DNA from: Allochromatium vinosum DSM 180 | Lineage (GTDB): Bacteria; Pseudomonadota; Gammaproteobacteria; Chromatiales; Chromatiaceae | Assembly (NCBI RefSeq): GCF_000025485.1 | Contig: NC_013851.1 | Location: forward strand, 549,001-613,000 | Length of the DNA: 64,000 nt | Direction of reading: 5' to 3' | Shown: positions 27,352-38,313 of the stretch, piece after piece | How the letters are laid out: the number at the start of each line of letters is the position of its first letter | Position numbering within the stretch: position 1 is the first letter of the stretch | Notes under the pieces: generated by a model | Databases searched by the model: none | What the model was told of the DNA's origin: nothing | The model's input: only the letters and a program-made list of their open reading frames with translations | Made by a program: the position numbers and the translations under genes

Positions 27352-27807
27352 ATGCAACCGGCTGACAGCCAACTCACACTCCTGGCACGACGTGTCGTCG
27401 AGCCCCTGGGCTACGAGCTGGTTGGCGTCGAGTACTTCCAGAAGGGCGGTGGGGCGACGCTGCGGGTCTACATCGATCACGAGCGCGGCATCACCCTGGA
27501 CGACTGCACGGCGGTCAGCCATCAGCTGAGCGGCGTGCTGGATGTCGAGGATCCGATCTCGGATCAGTACGATCTGGAGGTCTCCTCGCCCGGCCTGGAT
27601 CGGCCGCTCGTGTTCCCCGAGCATTTCGAGCGCTTCGCCGGAAGCCGGGTTCGGATTCGTCTGAGCGAGAAGATCGAAGGACGGCGCAAGCTGGAAGGCG
27701 TCCTCCTGGGGGTGGTGCCGGGCGGCGTCGCGCTGCGCGCCGATGAGCGTGACTGGGAGATCCCCTTGACGAGCATCGACTCGGCCCGTCTGATCCCCGA
27801 ATTCTGA
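27352..27807 (+). CDS. rimP: Ribosome maturation factor RimP
   Basis: This 151-aa cytoplasmic protein assists 30S subunit maturation. The N-terminal domain contains [27 protein letters not shown] and the central [13 protein letters not shown] motif is diagnostic of RimP. The C-terminal SH3-like domain follows. The ATG at 27352 is preferred over the upstream in-frame ATG at 27313-27321 region, which would begin inside the leader hairpin. It is the first gene of the nusA-infB operon. Confidence 0.96.
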   Translation: MQPADSQLTLLARRVVEPLGYELVGVEYFQKGGGATLRVYIDHERGITLDDCTAVSHQLSGVLDVEDPISDQYDLEVSSPGLDRPLVFPEHFERFAGSRVRIRLSEKIEGRRKLEGVLLGVVPGGVALRADERDWEIPLTSIDSARLIPEF

Positions 27808-27884
27808 GCGCTCCCGACCTCCGGGTCGGTGCTGACGCCTGTCGTTTTTCACTCTGGCCGCGTTTCAAGCTGGATATTGGTGGA

Positions 27885-29384
27885 ATGAGCAAAGAGATCC
27901 TGAATGTCGTTGAAGCCGTCTCCAACGAGAAGGACGTCCCCGAGGGCGTGATCTTCGAGGCGATCGAGGCGGCACTCGCCTCGGCGACCCGCAAGAAGCA
28001 TGGCGGCGAGATCGACGTGCGCGTGACCATCGACCGCAAGACCGGCAGCTATCGCACCTTCCGGCGCTGGGAGATCGTATCCGATCCTGAGAGCGGCATG
28101 CTGGAAGCTCCGGCGCGTCAGATCACCGCCTCGGCGGCCGCCATCCTGGAGCCGGAGCTGAGCATCGGCGACTTCATGGAAGAGGAGATCGAGTCCGAAC
28201 TCTTCGGCCGCATCGCCGCTCAGACCGCCAAGCAGGTCATCGTACAGAAAGTGCGCGACGCCGAGCGCGCCAAGATCGTCGATGCCTTCGCCTCGCGTCA
28301 GGGGCAGCTCGTCACCGGAATCGTCAAGAAGGCCGAACGCGGCACCATCCTGCTCGACCTGGGCAACAACGCCGAGGCGCTCGTGCCGCGCGATCACGTC
28401 ATCCCGCGCGAGTCGGTGCGCCCGGGCGATCGTCTGCGCGGCTATCTCTACGACGTGCGCTCCGAGCAGAAGGGGCCGCAGCTCTTCGTCAGCCGCACCG
28501 CGCCCGAGCTCCTGATCGAACTCTTCAAGCTCGAGGTGCCCGAGGTCGGCGAGGGTCTGATCGAGATCCTGGGCGCCGCGCGCGATCCGGGCGTGCGGGC
28601 CAAGATCGCGGTACGCACACGCGACCCGCGCATCGATCCGGTCGGCGCCTGTGTCGGCATGCGCGGCTCGCGCGTGCAGGCCGTCTCCAACGAACTCAAC
28701 GGCGAACGGGTCGACATCATCCTCTGGGACGAGAACCCGGCTCAGTTCGTCATCAACGCCATGTCACCGGCGGACGTCGTCTCCATCGTCATCGACGAGG
28801 AGGCGCGCAGCATGGATGTCGCCGTCAAGGAAGAGAATCTGGCCCAGGCCATCGGCCGTTTCGGTCAGAACGTGCGGCTCGCCACCCAGTTGAGCGGCTG
28901 GGAACTGAACGTCATGAACGAGAAGGATGCCGCGGCCAAGAGCGAGCAGGAAGCGCGGCGCTCGGCGCAGGTGTTCATGGATCAGTTGGGCATCGACGAG
29001 GGGCTGGCCACGCTCCTGGTCGAGGAAGGTTTTTCGAGCGTCGACGAGGTGGCCTATGTGCCGCTGGATGAGATGCGCGCCATCGATGAACTCGATGACG
29101 AGACCATCGAATTGTTGCGCGAGCGCGCCAATGACGTCCTGGTCACGCGCGCCATCGCTACCGAAGAAGTCGACGAGGTGGGTGGCATGAGTCTGTCGGC
29201 GCTGGAGGGCATGGACGAGGCGCTCGTCGAAGTGCTCGCCGAGCGCGGTATCGCGACCCTGGACGATCTCGCCGACCTGGCGGTCGATGACCTCATGGAA
29301 ATTGAGGGGATGGACGAAGAGCGGGCCGCCCGTTTGATCATGAAGGCGCGCGAGCCAATGTTCGCGAATGCCCCAGAGGAATAG
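27885..29384 (+). CDS. nusA: Transcription termination/antitermination factor NusA
   Basis: This 499-aa RNA polymerase-binding protein modulates pausing, termination and antitermination. An N-terminal polymerase-binding domain (to about 130) is followed by an S1 domain ([16 protein letters not shown]), two KH domains ([14 protein letters not shown] and [12 protein letters not shown]), and two acidic C-terminal repeats (about 365-495, each with an [15 protein letters not shown]- or [15 protein letters not shown]-like unit). The long form with both repeats is typical of gammaproteobacteria. It ends in TAG, which shows amber is a functional stop in this organism. Confidence 0.97.
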   Translation: MSKEILNVVEAVSNEKDVPEGVIFEAIEAALASATRKKHGGEIDVRVTIDRKTGSYRTFRRWEIVSDPESGMLEAPARQITASAAAILEPELSIGDFMEEEIESELFGRIAAQTAKQVIVQKVRDAERAKIVDAFASRQGQLVTGIVKKAERGTILLDLGNNAEALVPRDHVIPRESVRPGDRLRGYLYDVRSEQKGPQLFVSRTAPELLIELFKLEVPEVGEGLIEILGAARDPGVRAKIAVRTRDPRIDPVGACVGMRGSRVQAVSNELNGERVDIILWDENPAQFVINAMSPADVVSIVIDEEARSMDVAVKEENLAQAIGRFGQNVRLATQLSGWELNVMNEKDAAAKSEQEARRSAQVFMDQLGIDEGLATLLVEEGFSSVDEVAYVPLDEMRAIDELDDETIELLRERANDVLVTRAIATEEVDEVGGMSLSALEGMDEALVEVLAERGIATLDDLADLAVDDLMEIEGMDEERAARLIMKAREPMFANAPEE

Positions 29385-29402
29385 AGGTACAAAGGTCAGT
29401 CC

Positions 29403-32174
29403 ATGAGTGAAGTCACGGTCAAGCAACTCGCCTCAACGGTCGGCATTCCGGTCGAGCGACTCCTAACCCAGTTGAAGGACGCCGGTATCAGCGCCGGCGA
29501 TGCGGATTCCAAGCTGACGGAGCAGGAGAAGGTGCAACTGCTCGCCTATCTGCGCCGCAGTCACGGCAAGGACGAAGGTGAAGCCGACGGCGGTCCGGGT
29601 CAGGTCACGATCAAGCGCAAGTCGGTCAGTGAACTGCGTGTTCCTCAGGCCGCTGCGCCCCGCAGCAACACACCGAATTCACGCCCGGCACCGGCCGCGC
29701 GCGGTGGCGGCAAAACGGTGAGCGTCGAGGTGCGGCGCAAGCGCACCTATGTCAAGCGCGCCGACGAGCCGGCCACCGGCACCACGCCCGCGCCGCGTCG
29801 CCAATCCAACGATCGCAGCCGCGCCGGACGCGAGCGTGCGGCCGCCACCAGTGCCGTGATCGACGAGTCGCGGCGGCGCGCGGCGCTCGAAGCGATGCGT
29901 GCCGAGCAGGAAGCGCGTCGTCTCGCCGAGCAGGAAGAACAGGAGCGCCGCGCCCGCGAGGAAGAAGCGCGCCTGGAGGAAGAGCGCCGTCAGGCCGCCG
30001 AGGCGCGCCGTCGCGCCGAGGAAGAAGCGCGCCAGCAGGCTGAGCGTGAGGCCGCCGAGCGTCAGGCGCGTGGAGTGACCGAGGAACCCAGCGCCGAGGC
30101 GACGGCCGAAGCCGGCGAAGCCGAGACCGAGACGCCCGCGCGTCGCGCCGAAGCCGCCAAGCCGAAGAAGGCGGCCAAGAAAGCCGCTGAGCCGGTCGAA
30201 AAGGAAAAGGAGAAGGAAAAAGACCGCCCGGCCAAAAAGGTCGTCCGCAAAGAGACCGCACCGGTGCGTGTCCGCGATATCGCGGTCGCCGGACGCGGCG
30301 AGTACGAAGACATCGATGGTCCTGGCGGTGGTCGCGGTCCGCGTCGGCGCAAGAAGTCCTCCAAGCCGCAGCTCCAGGACAAGCATGCCTTCCAGAAGCC
30401 CACGGCTCCGGTCGTGCGCGAGGTCGAGATCCCCGAGGCCATCACGGTCGCCGAGCTGGCCAATCGCATGTCGGTCAAGGCGTCCGTGGTCGTCAAGGAG
30501 CTGTTCAAGCAGGGCATGATGGTCACGATCAACCAGAATCTCGATCGCGACACCGCGATCCTGGTGGTCGAAGAGATGGGCCACAAGGCCGTCGTCGCCG
30601 ACGAGCGCGATGCCGAGGGCACCCTGCTCGACGAGATGCAGGAGCAGGAGGGCCAGTTCGAGGCGTTGCCGCGCCCGCCCGTCGTCACCATCATGGGCCA
30701 TGTCGACCACGGCAAGACCTCGCTGCTCGACTACATCCGCCGCACCCGTGTCGCCTCCGGCGAGGCCGGCGGCATCACCCAGCACATCGGCGCCTATCAC
30801 GTCGAGACCGACAAGGGCACGGTGTCCTTCCTCGACACCCCCGGTCACGCGGCCTTCTCGGCCATGCGTGCGCGTGGTGCCAAGGTGACGGACATCGTCA
30901 TCCTGGTCGTCGCGGCTGACGACGGCGTCATGCCACAGACGGTCGAGGCCATCCACCATGCCCGCGCTGCCGGTGTGCCGCTGATCGTCGCCATCAACAA
31001 GATGGACAAGCCCGAGGCCAACCCCGACAAGGTGATGCAGGAGCTGACCCAGTACGAGGTGCTGACCGAGGAATGGGGCGGCGACACCATGATGGTCAAG
31101 GTTTCGGCCAAGGCCGGTCTCGGTATCGACGAGCTGCTCGACGCTATCCTGCTCCAGGCCGAAGTGCTCGAACTCAAGGCTCCGGTCGAGGGTCCGGCGC
31201 GCGGCGCCATCGTCGAGTCGAGTCTCGACAAGGGACGCGGTCCGGTGGCGACGGTGCTGGTTCAGTCCGGTACGCTCAAGCGCGGTGACATCATCGTTTC
31301 CGGTGGCGAATACGGCCGCGTGCGCGCCATGTTCGACGAGTCCGGTTCGCCGGTCGAATCGGCCGGTCCCTCGATCCCGGTCCAGGTGCTGGGTCTGTCG
31401 GGCACGCCGAACGCGGGAGACGATGTCATCACGGTCAGCGACGAGCGCCGTGCCCGCGAGGTGGCTGAGTTCCGCGCCGCCCGCTCGCGTCAGAACCGCT
31501 TCGACGAGCAGCGCGGCGTGAGTCTCGATCAGCTCTTCACCCAGCTCAAGGACGGCGAGCAGAAGGCGGTCAACCTCATCCTCAAGGCCGACGTGCAGGG
31601 CAGCCTGGAAGCGCTGCGCGAGAGTCTGCTCAAGCTCACCAACGACGAGGTCAAGGTCGCGATCGTTGCCTCGGGCGTGGGCGGGATCACCGAGTCCGAC
31701 GCCAACCTGGCCGTCACCTCGAACGCCATCCTGCTCGGCTTCAACGTCCGTGCCGATGCCGCCGCGCGTCGCGTGGTCGAAGAGAAGGGCCTGGATCTGC
31801 GCTACTACAGCATCATCTACGAGCTGATCGACGAGGTGAAGCAGGCGATCTCGGGTCTGCTCAGTCCGATCGTCACCGAAGAGATCATCGGTCTGGCGGA
31901 AGTGCGCGACGTGTTCCGGTCCTCCAAGTTCGGTGCTGTGGCCGGCTGTATGGTGGTCGAGGGCGTCATCAAGCGTAACAACCCGATCCGCGTGCTGCGC
32001 AACAACGTCGTGGTCTACGAGGGCGCGCTCGAATCGCTGCGTCGCTTCAAGGACGACGTGGCCGAGGTCAAGCACGGCATGGAGTGCGGTATCGGCGTCA
32101 AGAACTACAACGACGTGCAGCCCGGCGACCAGATCGAAGTCTTCGAGCGCACCGAGAAGGCCCGCGTCCTGTGA
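29403..32174 (+). CDS. infB: Translation initiation factor IF-2
   Basis: This 923-aa GTPase recruits initiator tRNA to the 30S subunit. It has an N-terminal IF2N domain ([21 protein letters not shown]), a long charged linker of Arg/Glu/Ala repeats (about 155-310), a second IF2N-like domain ([22 protein letters not shown]), the G domain from GHVDHGKT at residue 432, with DTPGH and NKMDKP, and domains II-IV to the C-terminus. The size is normal for gammaproteobacteria. It starts 18 bases after nusA, and its stop overlaps the rbfA GTG. Confidence 0.97.
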   Translation: MSEVTVKQLASTVGIPVERLLTQLKDAGISAGDADSKLTEQEKVQLLAYLRRSHGKDEGEADGGPGQVTIKRKSVSELRVPQAAAPRSNTPNSRPAPAARGGGKTVSVEVRRKRTYVKRADEPATGTTPAPRRQSNDRSRAGRERAAATSAVIDESRRRAALEAMRAEQEARRLAEQEEQERRAREEEARLEEERRQAAEARRRAEEEARQQAEREAAERQARGVTEEPSAEATAEAGEAETETPARRAEAAKPKKAAKKAAEPVEKEKEKEKDRPAKKVVRKETAPVRVRDIAVAGRGEYEDIDGPGGGRGPRRRKKSSKPQLQDKHAFQKPTAPVVREVEIPEAITVAELANRMSVKASVVVKELFKQGMMVTINQNLDRDTAILVVEEMGHKAVVADERDAEGTLLDEMQEQEGQFEALPRPPVVTIMGHVDHGKTSLLDYIRRTRVASGEAGGITQHIGAYHVETDKGTVSFLDTPGHAAFSAMRARGAKVTDIVILVVAADDGVMPQTVEAIHHARAAGVPLIVAINKMDKPEANPDKVMQELTQYEVLTEEWGGDTMMVKVSAKAGLGIDELLDAILLQAEVLELKAPVEGPARGAIVESSLDKGRGPVATVLVQSGTLKRGDIIVSGGEYGRVRAMFDESGSPVESAGPSIPVQVLGLSGTPNAGDDVITVSDERRAREVAEFRAARSRQNRFDEQRGVSLDQLFTQLKDGEQKAVNLILKADVQGSLEALRESLLKLTNDEVKVAIVASGVGGITESDANLAVTSNAILLGFNVRADAAARRVVEEKGLDLRYYSIIYELIDEVKQAISGLLSPIVTEEIIGLAEVRDVFRSSKFGAVAGCMVVEGVIKRNNPIRVLRNNVVVYEGALESLRRFKDDVAEVKHGMECGIGVKNYNDVQPGDQIEVFERTEKARVL

Positions 32175-32554
32175 ACGAACGTGAATTCGACCGCACCGAG
32201 CGTATCGGTGCTGAGATGAAACGCGCGCTGGCGGTGCTGGTGCGCGATCAGGTCAAGGATCCGCGTCTGGCCAACATCACGGTGCACGAGGTGCGGGTGA
32301 CGCGCGACCTGGCCCATGCCAAGGTCTATTTCACCTGCTTCCCCAGCGACGAGGACACGCCGGCGCAGGAGCGGCTGCTCAACAAGCAGCTCGCCGGTTT
32401 CCTGCGTCATGCACTGGCGCAGGAAGTGCGGCTGCGGGCCATGCCGCAACTGCACTTCGTCTACGACGAATCCATCGCTCAGGGCCAGCATCTGTCGGAC
32501 CTGATCGAGCAGGCCGTCGCCAAGGACCGGCCCGCGACCGAAGAGGAGCACTGA
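32171..32554 (+). CDS. rbfA: Ribosome-binding factor A
   Basis: This 127-aa KH-fold protein binds the 30S subunit and is needed for 16S rRNA 5' end maturation and cold adaptation. The [26 protein letters not shown] start and the [17 protein letters not shown] beta-strand region are characteristic, with [18 protein letters not shown] near the end. The start is a GTG whose last bases form the infB stop (GTGA), so translation is coupled to infB. Confidence 0.95.
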   Translation: MNEREFDRTERIGAEMKRALAVLVRDQVKDPRLANITVHEVRVTRDLAHAKVYFTCFPSDEDTPAQERLLNKQLAGFLRHALAQEVRLRAMPQLHFVYDESIAQGQHLSDLIEQAVAKDRPATEEEH

Positions 32555-32558
32555 GATC

Positions 32559-33476
32559 ATGGGACGCCGCCGTAATTCGGGACGCCCCGTGACCGGGATC
32601 CTGCTGTTGGACAAGCCGCTGGGTCTGTCCTCGAACGAGGCCCTGCAACGGGTCAAGCGTTATTATCGCGCCGCCAAGGCGGGGCATACCGGGAGTCTGG
32701 ACCCCTTGGCGACCGGGCTGCTGCCCTGTTGTCTGGGCGACTCGACCAAGTTCTCGGCCTTTCTGCTGGATGCCGACAAACGCTATCGCGTGCGTGTGCG
32801 TCTGGGCGAGACCACGGCCACGGGCGATGCGGAAGGTGAAGTGCTGGAGCGCGCGCCGATCGATGGCGTGACCGAAGCCCGTCTGCGTGAAGTGCTAGCC
32901 GATTTTCTTGGTCCCATCGATCAGTTGCCGCCCATGTATTCGGCGGTCAAGCATCAGGGCCAGCGGCTCTATGAGCTGGCGCGTCAGGGTCTGGAAGTCG
33001 AGCGCCAGCCGCGCCGCATCGAGATCCATGCACTCGAACTGCTGTCGATGGAGCTGCCCGAGATCGAACTCGACGTGCACTGTTCCAAGGGCACCTATGT
33101 CCGCACCCTGGCCGAGGACATCGGCCGCGAACTCGGTTGCGGCGCCCATGTGAGCGCCCTGCGCCGGACCGGCGTCGGCCCCTATGCCGAGCCGGACGTG
33201 AGCTTCGTCACCGGCGAGCAGATCGCCGCGCTGGCCGAGGCCGAGGATTTCGCCGCGCTCGACGCCCTGCTGCTGCCGCTCGACAGCGCGCTCGGACACT
33301 GCCCGGCCCTGAAACTCTCGGCCGACACCGCCTTCTATCTCGGGCAGGGACAGGCGGTGCAGGTGCCCCAGGCGCCGACCGAAGGTCTGGTCCGGCTCTA
33401 TGATCCCTCGTCGCACTTCCTGGGTGTCGGCGAGATCCGCGACGACGGAAAAGTCCAACCCAAACGATTGATTTGA
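32559..33476 (+). CDS. truB: tRNA pseudouridine(55) synthase TruB
   Basis: This 305-aa enzyme makes pseudouridine 55 in the T-loop of tRNAs. The catalytic Asp lies in [14 protein letters not shown], the family signature, and the C-terminal PUA-like part includes [15 protein letters not shown]. The ATG at 32559 follows rbfA by four bases. Confidence 0.96.
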   Translation: MGRRRNSGRPVTGILLLDKPLGLSSNEALQRVKRYYRAAKAGHTGSLDPLATGLLPCCLGDSTKFSAFLLDADKRYRVRVRLGETTATGDAEGEVLERAPIDGVTEARLREVLADFLGPIDQLPPMYSAVKHQGQRLYELARQGLEVERQPRRIEIHALELLSMELPEIELDVHCSKGTYVRTLAEDIGRELGCGAHVSALRRTGVGPYAEPDVSFVTGEQIAALAEAEDFAALDALLLPLDSALGHCPALKLSADTAFYLGQGQAVQVPQAPTEGLVRLYDPSSHFLGVGEIRDDGKVQPKRLI

Positions 33477-33592
33477 TTCATTCGTCTCCATGTCCGACCT
33501 GAATGGAACCATCCCTGAAGTCATTGTTGGGGATGATCCATCCGATACAGGTCTTTTGTTTTCGTGCTTCAACCATTTCGAGGAGATTTCCA

Positions 33593-33862
33593 ATGACAAT
33601 GACTGCGGCTGACAAGAAGAAGGTCGTCGACGAATACGCCCGCGGCGAGCGCGACACGGGTTCGCCCGAGGTTCAGGTCGCGCTACTGACAGCGCGCATC
33701 CTGGAACTGACCGACCACTTCAAAGAGCACAAGCAGGATCATCACTCACGTCGCGGTCTGGTGCGCATGGTCAATTCCCGGCGTAAACTGCTCGACTATC
33801 TCAAGCGCAAGGATCTCGACCGCTATCGCGATCTGATCGCGCGCCTGGGTCTGCGTCGCTAA
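33593..33862 (+). CDS. rpsO: 30S ribosomal protein S15
   Basis: This 89-aa primary 16S rRNA-binding protein has the conserved [14 protein letters not shown] and [24 protein letters not shown]-type core (here [12 protein letters not shown]). The ATG follows a GAGGAG ribosome-binding sequence. The frame is open upstream to 33503, but only the 89-aa form matches the family. The 116 bases upstream include the truB-rpsO gap, where S15 autoregulation would be expected to act. Confidence 0.96.
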   Translation: MTMTAADKKKVVDEYARGERDTGSPEVQVALLTARILELTDHFKEHKQDHHSRRGLVRMVNSRRKLLDYLKRKDLDRYRDLIARLGLRR

Positions 33863-34057
33863 CATCCGCCTCACGCCCCAGCGAACGGGTGGTCGGCTGC
33901 CGGTCGCTCGTTCGTCCGCTCTCGGTGCGTCCAACACGACGTGCCGCGAGCCGACAGCCCCCGCGCTGCCATTCCCGTTCGCGCCAGCCCGAGCCGCAGG
34001 TTTGGAGTGCACCCGGATCCGTCGCACCGGCGGCCCAAACACCCCGAGGATTTATCT

Positions 34058-36157
34058 GTGATTCCCACCCCTATCGTTAAAGAGTTCCAATTCGGCAATC
34101 AGACCGTCAGGCTGGAAACCGGCGAGATCGCGCGCCAGGCCGATGGTGCTGTCCTGGTCAATATGGACGACACCGTGGTCCTCGTGACGGTCGTGGTCGA
34201 CAAGCGGCCGGGCGCAGAGCGCGACTTCCTGCCCTTGACGGTCGAGTATCAGGAAAAGACCTACGCCGCCGGACGCATCCCCGGCGGCTTTTTTCGGCGC
34301 GAGGGCCGTCCGAGCGAGGGCGAGATCCTCACCGCGCGTCTGATCGACCGTCCGATCCGCCCGCTGTTCGTCGAGGGCTTCTGCAACGAGGTGCAGATCA
34401 TCGCGACCGTCAAGTCGCTGAACCCGGCGGTCAATCCCGAGGTTCCGGCGCTGATCGGTGCCTCGGCCGCGCTCGCGCTCTCCGGCGCGCCCTTCAACGG
34501 CCCGATCGCCGCCGCGCGCGTCGGCTACAAGAACGGTGAATACATCCTCAATCCGGCGCTGACCGGTCTGAATCCGGATTCGGATCTGGATCTGGTGGTG
34601 GCCGGCACCGACAAGGCCGTGCTCATGGTCGAGTCGGAGGCACGCGGGCTGTCGGAAGAGATCATGCTCGGCGCGGTGCTGTTCGGGCACGAGCAGATGC
34701 AGGTCGTGATCCAGGCTATCCGCGAGCTGGCCGCCGAAGCGGGCAAGCCGGCGATGGACTGGACGCCGCATGCGGTCAACCCGGTTCTGACCGAGGCCGT
34801 GCGTCTGGCCGGCGGCGACGCGATTGCCGCGGCCTACCGCATCAAGGAAAAGCAGGCGCGTTATACCGCGCTCGGTGCTGCGCGCACCGCCATCGTCGAA
34901 CAACTGTGCGCCGGCGAGACGCCCGCCTGGACCGAGTCCCAGGTCAAGGCCGCCATCGAGGCGCTGGAGTCGACCACAGTGCGCGAGTCGATCCTGGCCG
35001 GCGAGCCGCGCATCGACGGGCGCGACACCAAGACCGTGCGTCCGATCACCATCCGCACCGGCGTGCTGCCGCGCACCCACGGCTCGGCGCTGTTCACGCG
35101 CGGCGAGACCCAGGCGATGGTCATCACCACGCTCGGTACCGAGCGCGACTCGCAGATCATCGATGCGCTGGAAGGCGAGCGGCGTGAGCACTTCATGCTG
35201 CATTACAACTTCCCGCCCTTCTGCGTCGGCGAGATCGGCCGTGTCGGCAGCCCCAAGCGGCGCGAGATCGGTCACGGACGTCTGGCCAAGCGCGGCGTGC
35301 TGGCGGTGATGCCGAGCATCGAGGAGTTCCCCTATTCGGTGCGCGTGGTCTCCGAGATCACCGAATCCAACGGCTCCAGCTCTATGGCCAGCGTCTGCGG
35401 CACCAGTCTGGCGCTGATGGACGCGGGCGTGCCGATCAAGGCGCCGGTCGCCGGTGTCGCCATGGGTCTGATCAAGGAAGGCGAGCGCTTCGCCGTCCTC
35501 ACCGACATCATGGGTGACGAAGACCACCTGGGCGACATGGACTTCAAGGTCGCGGGTACCGCCGACGGCATCAACGCGCTCCAGATGGACATCAAGATCG
35601 AGGGCATCACGCGCGAGATCATGGAGATCGCCCTGGCGCAGGCCAAAGAAGGCCGTCTGCACATCCTCGGCGAGATGAACAAGGTCATCGACTCGCATCG
35701 CGTCGAGATGTCCGAACATGCCCCGCGCATCATCGAGATCAAGATCCATCCCGAGAAGATCCGCGACGTCATCGGCAAGGGCGGCTCGGTCATCCGCGCC
35801 ATCACCGAGGAGACGGGCGCGACCATCGACATCAACGACGATGGCGTGGTCAAGATCTTCTCCGTGGTCAAGGCCGCCGGCGAGGAAGCCAAGCGCCGCA
35901 TCCGTCTGATCACCGCCGATGTCGAGGTGGGCAAGGTCTACGAAGGCAAGGTCGCGCGCCTGATGGACTTCGGCGCCTTCGTCACCATCCTGCCCGGACG
36001 CGATGGCCTGGTGCACATCTCGCAGATCTGCGAGGAGCGCGTGCAGTCGGTCAGCGACAAGCTCAAGGAAGGCGACGTGGTGCGTGTGAAGGTGCTGGAA
36101 GTCGACAAGCAGGGCCGTATCCGTCTGAGCATGAAGGCGGTCGAACCGGGCGAATAA
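34058..36157 (+). CDS. pnp: Polyribonucleotide nucleotidyltransferase (PNPase)
   Basis: This 699-aa trimeric phosphorolytic 3'-5' exoribonuclease works in mRNA decay and the degradosome. It has two RNase PH domains (first opening [20 protein letters not shown], second around [13 protein letters not shown]), a KH domain ([19 protein letters not shown]) and a C-terminal S1 domain ([20 protein letters not shown]). The start is a GTG (34058-34060) eight bases after a GAGGA sequence; the frame continues upstream to 33941 but that part is not conserved. The 195-base rpsO-pnp gap could fold into a long stem, as expected for RNase III autocontrol. Confidence 0.96.
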   Translation: MIPTPIVKEFQFGNQTVRLETGEIARQADGAVLVNMDDTVVLVTVVVDKRPGAERDFLPLTVEYQEKTYAAGRIPGGFFRREGRPSEGEILTARLIDRPIRPLFVEGFCNEVQIIATVKSLNPAVNPEVPALIGASAALALSGAPFNGPIAAARVGYKNGEYILNPALTGLNPDSDLDLVVAGTDKAVLMVESEARGLSEEIMLGAVLFGHEQMQVVIQAIRELAAEAGKPAMDWTPHAVNPVLTEAVRLAGGDAIAAAYRIKEKQARYTALGAARTAIVEQLCAGETPAWTESQVKAAIEALESTTVRESILAGEPRIDGRDTKTVRPITIRTGVLPRTHGSALFTRGETQAMVITTLGTERDSQIIDALEGERREHFMLHYNFPPFCVGEIGRVGSPKRREIGHGRLAKRGVLAVMPSIEEFPYSVRVVSEITESNGSSSMASVCGTSLALMDAGVPIKAPVAGVAMGLIKEGERFAVLTDIMGDEDHLGDMDFKVAGTADGINALQMDIKIEGITREIMEIALAQAKEGRLHILGEMNKVIDSHRVEMSEHAPRIIEIKIHPEKIRDVIGKGGSVIRAITEETGATIDINDDGVVKIFSVVKAAGEEAKRRIRLITADVEVGKVYEGKVARLMDFGAFVTILPGRDGLVHISQICEERVQSVSDKLKEGDVVRVKVLEVDKQGRIRLSMKAVEPGE

Positions 36158-36212
36158 GACCCTCCGCACCAGCGCCGAGCGTCGGCCCCTTGGGTCGGCG
36201 CCGAACGATCCG

Positions 36213-36249
36213 AACCGCGTATCGAGGTCTTGATGCGCGGTTTGTTTTT
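36213..36249 (+). terminator. Intrinsic terminator between pnp and rnk (rnk-leader type)
   Basis: Eleven-base arms AACCGCGTATC and GATGCGCGGTT pair with one G-T wobble around an eight-base loop, followed by TGTTTTTG. It ends the pnp transcript and lies about 85 bases before rnk, where attenuator-type rnk leaders are predicted in gammaproteobacteria. Confidence 0.75.
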
Positions 36250-36334
36250 GTGTGGGGTATCCTTGTTCCGATCCGTTGTGATGGGAACCGGGCGCGATCC
36301 CGCACGCTTCCGAATACTCTGTCGAACAGCGAAC

Positions 36335-36748
36335 ATGAGCAGCCAACCCAAGATCATCCTCTCGTCGCTCGATGCCGAGCGGTTGGAAAACCTGATCGAG
36401 TCCCTGCCCCGCAACGCCTTTCCGGGCATGGATGAGCTGGAAGCCGAGCTGGCGCGCGCCGAGGTCGTGGACCCGCGCGAGATGCCGCCGAATGTCGTGA
36501 GCATGAACTCGACCGTGCGCTTCCGGGTGATGTCCACGAACGAAGCCTTCACCCTGACCCTGGTCTATCCCAAGGACATGGACGCGAGCGGCGGCAAGAT
36601 CTCGATCCTGGCCCCGGTCGGCAGTGCCCTGCTCGGTCTGTCGTCGGGCGACGAGATCGAATGGCCCAAGCCGGGCGGCGGCGTGCTGCGCGTTCGGATC
36701 GAGGAAGTCACCTACCAGCCCGAGCGCGCCGGCGAATATTTCCGTTGA
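36335..36748 (+). CDS. rnk: Nucleoside diphosphate kinase regulator Rnk
   Basis: This 137-aa protein has an N-terminal helical hairpin (about 1-45, ILSSLDAERLENLIESLP) and a GreA-type C-terminal domain (MNSTVRFRV, TLTLVYPKDMD, ILAPVGSALLGLSSGDEIEWP). Rnk binds RNA polymerase secondary channel and influences nucleoside diphosphate kinase and alginate-type regulation in other bacteria. The ATG at 36335 gives the usual length; an open frame reaching back into the terminator is not conserved. Confidence 0.92.
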   Translation: MSSQPKIILSSLDAERLENLIESLPRNAFPGMDELEAELARAEVVDPREMPPNVVSMNSTVRFRVMSTNEAFTLTLVYPKDMDASGGKISILAPVGSALLGLSSGDEIEWPKPGGGVLRVRIEEVTYQPERAGEYFR

Positions 36749-36829
36749 CCGGATCGTCCGCTATGCAGCGGTTCGCTTCTTGCTTGGTGACTTGATGCAA
36801 CAGGCCATGTCCGTGGGAGCCGGGACACC

Positions 36830-38305
36830 ATGCTGAAATCATTCCAAGCCGGTGGCACCCGCTGGTCGGACGCTCAGGCGGAGCGTCCGGCCGCGGCCTA
36901 TCACGAGTTCTATCGCGACGATTTCCAGCCGCGCGAGCACTATCTCCCGCTGTGGAAGCACATCCAGCGTGCCGGTCAGCGCGGACTGGCGCTCAAGGCG
37001 CGCGAGGCCCATCTGGCGCTCCATAACGAAGGCGTCACGTTCACCCTGTATTCCGACCAGGAGTCGGGGATCGAACGGGTCTGGCCCTTCGATATCCTGC
37101 CGCGTCTGGTGACGGCCGGGGAGTGGACGCCGATCGAGGCCGGTCTCAAGCAGCGTATCCGCGCGCTCGACCGCTTCATCCACGACGTCTATCACGAGCA
37201 GTGCATCCTCAAGGATGGCGTGGTGCCGCCCGAGCTCATCTATCGCGGCCGTGATCTCTGTCGCGACATCCTCGATGTCGATCCGCCGGGCGGTGTCTAC
37301 ATCCATATCAGCGGGGTCGATCTGATCCGCGACGAGAGCGGGCGCTATCTGGTACTGGAGGACAATCTGCGCACCCCGTCCGGCGTCTCCTACATGATCG
37401 AGAATCGGCTGATCGAGCGCCGTATCCTGCCCGAGTTCTTCCAGCGCTATCGGGTGCGGCCGGTCGAGCACTATCCCGAGCGGCTGCTTCAGCGCCTCCG
37501 TCAGCTCTCGCCGCGCGGCGCGGCGGATGCCGTGGTGGTGGTCCTGACCCCAGGGATCTTCAACTCGGCCTATTTCGAGCACAGCTTCCTCGCCCGCGAG
37601 ATGGGCGTGGAGCTGGCCGAGGGGCGGGATCTGGTCTGTCGCAACGATCGGGTCTATCTCAAGACCACGCTCGGGCTGCGTCAGGTCGACGTCATCTACC
37701 GGCGTATCGACGACGATTATCTGGACCCGCTGGTCTTCCGGCCCGACTCGCTGCTCGGGGTGCCGGGGATCATCCGCGCCTGGCGGGCCGGCCACGTCGC
37801 CCTAGTCAACGCCCCCGGCACCGGGATCGCCGACGACAAGGCGGTCTATGCCTATGTGCCCGACATCATCCGCTACTATCTGGGCGAGGAGCCGATCCTG
37901 CCGAGCGTGCCGACCTATCAGATGACCGATCCGCAGGACCGCGACTATGTGCTCGACAACCTGGAGCGCATGGTGATCAAGGCCGTCTCCGAATCGGGCG
38001 GGCGCGAGATGCTGATGGGGCCGACCTCGACGGCCGGCCAGCGCGACGACTTCACGCGCCGTATCCAGGCCGATCCGCGCCGCTATATCGCCCAGCCCGT
38101 GATCCAGCTCTCGCGCCACATCTGCTATCTGGACGGCGAGCTGGAATCGCGCCACCTGGATCTGCGCCCCTTCGTGCTCCACGGCGGCGACGAGATCGAG
38201 GTCATCCCCGGCGGTCTGACCCGCGTGGCCCTGACCAAGGGGTCACTGGTGGTCAATTCCTCGCAGGGCGGTGGCAGCAAGGACACCTGGGTACTGGCCG
38301 ACTGA
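36830..38305 (+). CDS. Circularly permuted type 2 ATP-grasp protein
   Basis: This 491-aa protein belongs to the circularly permuted ATP-grasp group (DUF404/DUF407) that forms peptide-like bonds. Conserved blocks include GVTFTLYSDQESGIERVWPFDILPR-type N-terminus, ISGVDLIRDESGRYLVLEDN, RRIDDDYLDPL, NAPGTGIADDKAVYAYVP and ALTKGSLVVNSSQGGG at the end. Metal- and ATP-binding residues of the grasp fold lie in the VLEDNLRTPSG and IADDKAVY motifs. It is followed after eight bases by an alpha-E protein, its almost invariant partner. In many genomes a transglutaminase-like protein completes the set, but none is adjacent here. The substrate is unknown. Confidence 0.9.
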   Translation: MLKSFQAGGTRWSDAQAERPAAAYHEFYRDDFQPREHYLPLWKHIQRAGQRGLALKAREAHLALHNEGVTFTLYSDQESGIERVWPFDILPRLVTAGEWTPIEAGLKQRIRALDRFIHDVYHEQCILKDGVVPPELIYRGRDLCRDILDVDPPGGVYIHISGVDLIRDESGRYLVLEDNLRTPSGVSYMIENRLIERRILPEFFQRYRVRPVEHYPERLLQRLRQLSPRGAADAVVVVLTPGIFNSAYFEHSFLAREMGVELAEGRDLVCRNDRVYLKTTLGLRQVDVIYRRIDDDYLDPLVFRPDSLLGVPGIIRAWRAGHVALVNAPGTGIADDKAVYAYVPDIIRYYLGEEPILPSVPTYQMTDPQDRDYVLDNLERMVIKAVSESGGREMLMGPTSTAGQRDDFTRRIQADPRRYIAQPVIQLSRHICYLDGELESRHLDLRPFVLHGGDEIEVIPGGLTRVALTKGSLVVNSSQGGGSKDTWVLAD

Positions 38306-38313
38306 CGGGAGCC

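Noticed and set aside
29679-32075. 798-aa minus-strand open frame opposite infB
   Set aside because: It lies opposite a fully conserved infB; high GC leaves long antisense frames open.
33505-33592. Structured rpsO leader for S15 autoregulation
   Set aside because: Only a six-base inverted repeat (CATCCC/GGGATG) is clear; too weak to call a regulatory fold.
34052-36346. 764-aa minus-strand open frame opposite pnp
   Set aside because: Antisense of conserved pnp; no conserved motif.
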